Assembly: GCA_037367355.1 (NCBI GenBank)
Contig: CM074700.1
Coordinates: 868,001 to 932,000 of the forward strand
Direction of reading: 5' to 3'
Length of the DNA: 64,000 nt
Source: Neoscytalidium dimidiatum
Taxonomy: Eukaryota > Ascomycota > Dothideomycetes > Botryosphaeriales > Botryosphaeriaceae
Positions 58,583 to 64,000 of this stretch are shown in pieces. Position 1 is the stretch's first letter. Every line of letters starts with the position of its first letter. The translations under genes were made by a program, and so were the position numbers. The notes beneath the pieces were generated by a model, which worked only from the letters and a program-made list of their open reading frames with translations, was not told the DNA's origin and made no database searches.

Positions 58583-59930
58583 TCACTTCATTTCCATTGT
58601 AAATTTGACCTTGGAGAGCACCAGAACGGCCATGATTCCTGATATTGTGTCCGACGAAGGGTTCGCAATCGTCAAGACAAGCTCTCCCGGTTTATTGGCC
58701 TGCAGCAGATCCATTCCCATTAACATTGACTGTTGATCCATCTCAGAGTCGATGTGCATTGTTGGTCGATTGCTAGAGTTTGAAGCAGAGGAGAGAAATA
58801 ATGCGTCATCACCACTCGCTGAAGCGGAGGATTCGTCTATATGCATGTGATTGTTGCCGGAATCGAAGTTTGTGTCCGTAGTAAAGGCGTCTGTAGTGGC
58901 CATGTCTAAATCCATAGGTGGTGGCATGGAGCTTGGAAAGAGGTCGAAAGAAAAGCACTCATTAAAGGTTTGCCCGTCAAAGCTGTTAAAGCCGGATAGC
59001 ATTGGATCGTCTCGGACCAGAGACGAGGATTCATCAGTCGAGGTGAGCAAGTTGGTTGCGGTGGGCGACGGAGAAGTCATCTTCTCGCTGCTGTTATCAA
59101 GGTTGTCGTGCTCCCCACTGCTGTGATGTGCTTCTTGTGATTTGTTCTCCCCACTTTGCGATTCTTTTTTCCTTGTCAACGTGACGTATCTTACACTATG
59201 TGAGTGGAACTTCTTTCAGGCTCAATACAAGCGTCTCACCTGTTCTTGACGTTATTAGTTGCTCTCCCTGGGAAATACTATGTCTGTATCTGCTTCCAGG
59301 CACGCCCGTGCTTCTCTACTGCTTTCAATAATTTCTCCTCCTGTGCATGTTAACTTCTGGAACCCATTTAATCAGCTCTCAAGTTGCTACTTACCTCTTC
59401 TTCAGTCCACTTGCTATGATCCAACGTGGGGTTGAGCGAATGTTGCCACCTCTTCGCACACTCTGGGCGCAAGGTGTCAGCGTTTATGTAAAATAAACTC
59501 AATGTTGGACCCCACTCACGGTCCGCGCTCCTCGTACCCACTTCCTCCGCCACCAGCGGCCACCTGGAATCTTACGTTACTTTTGTGCTTGTTTCACGCT
59601 CCACGAGATCGCCAGGGACATACTGCAAGCCGTATTCCTTGACCCCTATGGCCAACCTTCGATCTTCAGTTGGATCCCAAGGGCCTTTGCGGAGACCGCC
59701 CACAAGGTGGTTGCACCACCTCTTCCGGCAGTCTTTATTCGAGCGGCCTGGGATCGCGCTCGCGAGTGCAGTCCAGTCTTTAGCCTTCCCTTTGCTAGCT
59801 GTCCTCGGTTCTCAGTATATCGTGTCTTCGGAGGTTGGTTGGGAAGCGTCAGCGGCATACATAGAAGCGCAACCTGCTGCAGCAATATCCCGTCCTCTTC
59901 TGGCGACCACTTCTTCACGGTCTTCAACAT
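58583..59930 (-). CDS. Myb (SANT, three repeats) transcription factor with one in-frame TAG
   Basis: Predicted exons are 59930-59861, 59798-59624, 59563-59520, 59462-59395, 59340-59240 and 59189-58583; all joins keep frame. The N-terminus [13 protein letters not shown] starts repeat 1, followed by [22 protein letters not shown]. Repeat 2 begins [16 protein letters not shown] and ends [15 protein letters not shown]. Repeat 3 begins [27 protein letters not shown] and ends [14 protein letters not shown]. The last exon is an acidic, Ser/Asp/Met-rich activation-like region ending [14 protein letters not shown] single TAG (59280-59278, codon 140 of about 354) sits inside repeat 3 between IQT and YFPGR, where relatives usually have Gln, Glu or Lys. 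Either the gene is a fresh pseudogene giving a two-repeat protein, or the codon is recoded. The last acceptor could instead lie a few bases upstream. Nearby biosynthetic genes suggest a pathway-linked regulator. Confidence 0.78.
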
Positions 59931-62900
59931 TGTTCTGCAGTGCGCTGTCAGAAGAGTGGTTTCGGCAGTGGTCCCTACACTTTTATATGAACGATTAGAG
60001 CCCGCTGACCGGGGGACCTCGGATGGGGGCGGAGGCTTATCGATGTCAGGCCTTCGGAGGGCCTCCCGGATCCCGAGGGCCACGTCTGGAAAACGCCGCG
60101 GTAGTCTAATAATCCTATCACGAGTAAAGAGGTTTGGCCTTGCTGCAAGGCACCCGCCTAGAACATCTTGCGCACGACTTACCATATTTTGCCTAAACCA
60201 GCTTCACACGAGCGACTCGGAGTCAGAAAGTGTCCCACAGCTGCACGTAACCTTGAACTCACCTGTATGGTCGAACATTTGTACTTCACTGCTGTCGTTT
60301 GGCAGCACGGTCAATTGATGGTCTTTGATTCTCCGAGCTTCCATCGGGAGTGAGGCTCTAGCAGACGTAAGTGGCTTTTCTCTCGTTAGCTGCGTCAAAG
60401 GCATGCCTGGCTGCCGTGTAGGCGAAGCCACAACGGAGGATCTACGACTAAGTTGTAAGAGAGTCAGTTATCCGTCTTGAAGGATCAGCCATCCGCGCTG
60501 CAGGTCATGACAAGGGCAATTGCGTTTGGGCAAAATCAGACCACGGTGATTCATCAACACTGCTCGGCAGCCGAACATGGGCTCACGTATAAGGCCACCA
60601 GAACGGAAGATATGATGGTCTAAATGTGAGCAAGCGGTGGTGAGGAGAGGTAGCGACGGTGAGCAACGCAACGCTACACGCGGAGGATCTGCCGGACAGA
60701 AGAATGTGACAAGCGACAACAACCAACTTTGCAAAGGCAGCTCGTGTTGATGCCTGCAGTCGCCAGCGGATGGCTGATCCGAGAAGCGGGCCGTTACAGA
60801 TTCGCCGAGACGGGAATGCAATGGTAGATACGGCCACCCTTCCGCGCAGCACTTACTCGTACTGACAATCCAATTTTGCAAGAAAGTACGCCTAAGTTCC
60901 AGCTCATGGACCCGGAGTACGGGCAGGAAAGTGACCGGCAAACAGACTCAGCGGGCGAAAGGGCGGGGTCCTAGCTGCTGCATCGGCGATAAGCAGCGCT
61001 ACACCGAACCGCCGCGGCGCCTTTCGCGGAATGGGGTCCACATTGCCAAGTCAAATTTTGGCGGAAGGATTCAGCTGAAGCCTGGACTAGGGACTTAATC
61101 ATGCGCAAAGGGCATCGTGTACGCGTTGCATGGCAGCAGTGGTTAGTGTTCTCGTCTCGGTGAGCTTGAGGGGAAGAGAAGGGATCCTTGTTTCAGTCCC
61201 CACTTGACGCCTCCCGGCCGCTCCCGCTTTCCGTGCCTGTGCCATAAAAGCAAGGACGCGATCCTTCCGGCTTCTTTACCCTTAGTCCGCGGCAGCTACA
61301 CCAATTTGGGTCCAGCGTTTTCGCTTTCGATAGGGTAAGCCTACCGAATTTAAACATCAAAGGATTGTCCAAAGAAAATGGTGAATCCGACAGACCGTGC
61401 AGGTTGGCCGTCTTCTGTCTGGTTGGCCCAGATATCATCTATCAGACAACACATATCCTTGGCGACAAATTAGCCAACCCACGCCTAGCCCAAGGGGCCC
61501 ACGGGGGCCCACGGGGAAACGTCTACCCCCAACGTTCGCCATCGTCGTCCCGGCTCACGACCCGGAGTGCGGACGGGCCCCAAGACGTGTCCTGCACTGC
61601 GTCGTTGGTGGCCAGGATCGACGCTGCCCATGGCAAAAGAGCGCGGTACGAATCAAGAGGCCATGATTCAATCCGTTATAGAGACGATCCGTAAAATCAA
61701 GTCATACCAGAAGCAGCCACGAAGATGCATACGTGTTGGAAACACGAGAAATCTCGCTTTAGAACAATAATATGCCCCTTGACGAAGCGCGTGTGTCGGA
61801 CAACCAAGATCCTGAGCCAAGGAGTTGAGGCATTAAGTGATAAGTCCTATCGACGGTGCCGCAGAGCCGTGTTTGTGGGTTCAATGCAGCCATTGTCAGA
61901 ACCATATAACTTTTGATATGACGGGGCTCCACATTTTGACCGCTCGGTAAAATGCTTTAACATCGTCTCAACTGCCAAAAGAGGCATATTCTTGCAATTT
62001 GGACCAATCATACAAACAGGAGGGCCCAGAGAGCCCTCAAGCAGATTATCCTGTTTCTTCTTCACTAGAAGGGAGCGTACAAGGATTCCTCGTGAGCTCC
62101 GAACCCGCTCACCCAGTAAAAGCATTGCTTCACTAGGCTTTTTCTTTTTGCATAGGCGAGCCAACCAAGACCCTGTGGAACGACAGGTCGGGCGACTTCG
62201 GAGCTCACGAGAGATCCTCGTAAGAAGTACTTGGAAATACGAAATATAGCCTGGGTCCCCTGCACGAGCCCATACTGTCGCGATCTGCTCCTACATCGGT
62301 GTCGCAGCTGCTGCTAGCGTATCGTAATGACAAGCGAAGATATTGTTGGTGTCTCTACCGCGACAAGGGTGAAAGGAACCCCGTGCAATTCCAGGCTAGC
62401 TAATAGAATATCGTAAAACTGCTGCGCACGGAGATTCACAACCGAATCGCACCAATTACACTTTCGTCCACAACCACGGTATGTAAGCGTGGCTAGGTGC
62501 CGTTGGTCCAACACCATCGGCTTAGTGGACGATTCACGTCATAAGTGTCTCATATTGTGTTGTGAAATTGTCCCCACTGATCTGTCTTTAACAGCTTTGT
62601 TGTGTGGCCGTAATGGGACCTTATTGTAACTAGTCTCCCACCTGACGAGCAGCACCAAGCATGGTGTTACAGCATGGGGCAAAAAACTGCATCCCTCAGT
62701 TGACGATTGCGTAACTCTAGAATCATGAGCATTGGAACAGCGAAGCTGTAGCTTACGAACAAATTGAGAAAATATGAGGGCATGGATATTCAGCGGGCAT
62801 TGGAGAATTTACGTCTTGACAACCGCTCTCACTCTTCACATGAACTATTATCTCCCTTCTTACCTAGCGAGCCAAAGGAGGATACCTTCTGTGGCCAACA

Positions 62901-63061
62901 ACGGCAATGCTCAGCTTAATCTGGACTACACGGAGACACCGCATTAAGACCCATCGGGTAAATGCTAAGAAAATCTCGAACAGCACCGGAAAAAAGGCAA
63001 GGCCAACAACTGAAGTTACTCCGTCAAGGGTGAACACAGGAAAAATAGACGAAATTACGGG
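59931..63061. other. Long intergenic stretch with a foldback repeat
   Basis: About 3.1 kb between the Myb gene and the AflR-type gene. No frame shows a domain (the longest is 60468-60941 minus, 157 codons). A short inverted repeat at 62082-62218 is listed separately. Confidence 0.6.
62082..62218. repeat. Inverted repeat with 22-bp arms
   Basis: Arms 62082-62103 and 62197-62218 are reverse complements at 20 of 22 positions, sharing the core CTCGTGAGCTCCGAA. The spacer is 93 bases. It would form a stem-loop and could be a small foldback element or a decayed terminal-repeat element. Confidence 0.8.
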
Positions 63062-64000
63062 CTACCCTGACGCCTGCTTTATAGCGGCGTCCAGATCCGC
63101 GCGTAATGAGGCCCGCAACAACGGATACAGGCGTCCAAACTCCCCAGCGCCGCCACAGCTACCACCACAACAATCGCCCTGATCGCCCTCCTTATCTGCC
63201 AGCTGTTGCAATATGGGACCAACTTTCCGTAACGCCAGTAGCACCACCTGCCGCCGCAGGGCCGCCCCATCCTCTCCGTCGCCATCAATCGTATAGGAGC
63301 CCAGCCGTATCTGTGGGGCAGGTGGTTCCCCAGGCTGTGTGTCGTTGTTGCTGCTGCTGTTACCCCATTCTGGCCGCGGCCACGCGCAAGAAGTATGTAA
63401 GGCGTCCCGGTAACACGCCAGCATATTCTGGACTAGGAAATAGAATAGGACAGTGGTTGCTGCGTCGTGCAGACCGTCGCAAGATACGAAGCGGTGTAGA
63501 GCCGAGGCGGCGCTGTTCGTCCATTGTAGGACGTCGTCGAAGGCTGCACTTGGCGACAACCGTTCGGGCAGGCTGGAGAGAGCCTCACCGGCCGAGTGTG
63601 CGCAGAAGCAGACGAAGGCGTCGGGCGAGCTCGTCGCGGAGTCGGATGAACCATGGCCGTCTGATGACGCGCAGCCGCTGAAGTCAGCCAAGGGCGAGCA
63701 GTAGTCGGGCAGCGAGCATCCGCTATCATCGATGGACGAGAAGATGGCGGTGTCCAGCCAGTCGTACGGTGGCGGTGTGGGGTCCAGCGCCGCGGCCATG
63801 GTCGTCGATCTGCTATTCGCCGGCTCCTCGATCATTGGATACCAGTCCTTCGATGTTACCCACGGGATGTCCTTCGATGTTACCCACGGGATGTCCTCCG
63901 ATGCATTATTGTCCGAAGAGCAGTGGCCAGCGGCGGGGGCTCGCTTGTCCAGGATGATGGCGCTGCGAGGCTCGTGCTTGCTTTCCCCGTGCTTTCTTTG
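63062..64000 (-). CDS. AflR-type Zn2Cys6 regulator, C-terminal part, cut by the window edge
   Basis: An open frame runs without a stop from the right edge to the TGA-type end at 63062 (about 312 codons visible). The internal Met at 63835 is probably not the true start, because the frame continues upstream as a basic linker (QRKHGESKHEPRS), as found after a Zn2Cys6 DNA-binding domain, which would lie beyond 64000. The C-terminal part matches the AflR domain in order: a CFCAHSAGEALSSLPERL segment, a LQWTNSAASALHRFVSCD segment, LFYFLVQNMLACYRDAL, then LGSYTIDGDGEDGAALRRQVVLLAL and a terminal helix. Regulators of this group control polyketide clusters such as aflatoxin and sterigmatocystin. A perfect 24-base duplication encodes DIPWVTSK twice. 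The position beside a monooxygenase and an O-methyltransferase supports a biosynthetic-cluster role. The target pathway cannot be told. Confidence 0.8.
   Translation of the reverse strand, partial: QRKHGESKHEPRSAIILDKRAPAAGHCSSDNNASEDIPWVTSKDIPWVTSKDWYPMIEEPANSRSTTMAAALDPTPPPYDWLDTAIFSSIDDSGCSLPDYCSPLADFSGCASSDGHGSSDSATSSPDAFVCFCAHSAGEALSSLPERLSPSAAFDDVLQWTNSAASALHRFVSCDGLHDAATTVLFYFLVQNMLACYRDALHTSCAWPRPEWGNSSSNNDTQPGEPPAPQIRLGSYTIDGDGEDGAALRRQVVLLALRKVGPILQQLADKEGDQGDCCGGSCGGAGEFGRLYPLLRASLRADLDAAIKQASG
63847..63894. repeat. Perfect 24-bp tandem duplication
   Basis: Bases 63847-63870 and 63871-63894 are identical. In the minus-strand frame each copy encodes eight residues (DIPWVTSK), so the duplication is in frame and probably recent. 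Confidence 0.93.

Noticed and set aside
61120..61205. tRNA-like stretch with an AGTGGTTAG A-box-like part
   Set aside because: The B-box is imperfect and the acceptor ends do not pair; at best a degenerate tRNA fragment.

Overview
The window is nuclear DNA of a filamentous ascomycete (Pezizomycotina). The genes carry many short GT-AG introns (about 48-160 nt). There is a hybrid histidine kinase, a WC-type PAS/GATA factor, a SIN Cdc14, a Dma1-type FHA-RING ligase and an AflR-type regulator. No tRNA, rRNA, CRISPR array or intact transposon was recognised. Gene models were assembled by hand from reading frames and splice signals, so exon coordinates are predictions.

Layout. 1-12.8 kb is gene-poor: one small intact gene (3778-4602), a wrecked TPR-like relic (7.7-9.0 kb) and an unrecognised ORF (9.65-10.3 kb). 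12.9-22.9 kb is an accessory enzyme island: an HSL-type alpha/beta hydrolase with a homopolymer frameshift, a BBE-type FAD oxidoreductase, a secreted rhamnogalacturonan lyase (PL4) and a cytochrome P450 intact except for one in-frame TAG. 23.0-24.0 kb holds an eroded gene with Tyr/Gln/Pro-rich repeats. 24.3-30.3 kb is a divergent signalling pair, a GAF hybrid histidine kinase and a PAS-GATA factor, on a shared 1.1 kb intergenic region. 32.1-35.8 kb is a large GPI-anchored, repeat-rich wall protein.

37.3-52.7 kb is the conserved core: ribosomal protein eL33 (with a 10-nt exon), the alpha subunit of the mitochondrial processing peptidase, a Dma1-like FHA-RING ligase, a fungal 'magnesium chelatase-like' protein, the SIN protein Cdc14 and a multi-TM membrane protein.

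53.5-64 kb looks like the edge of a secondary-metabolite locus: a phenol-hydroxylase-type FAD monooxygenase and a class II O-methyltransferase in divergent orientation, a three-repeat Myb regulator interrupted by a single TAG, and, cut by the right edge, a regulator with an AflR-type C-terminal domain. The most unusual observation is that two otherwise intact accessory genes (P450 and Myb) each carry exactly one in-frame TAG. TAG-to-TGG recoding by A-to-I mRNA editing is a testable explanation alongside ordinary pseudogenisation or RIP-type mutation.
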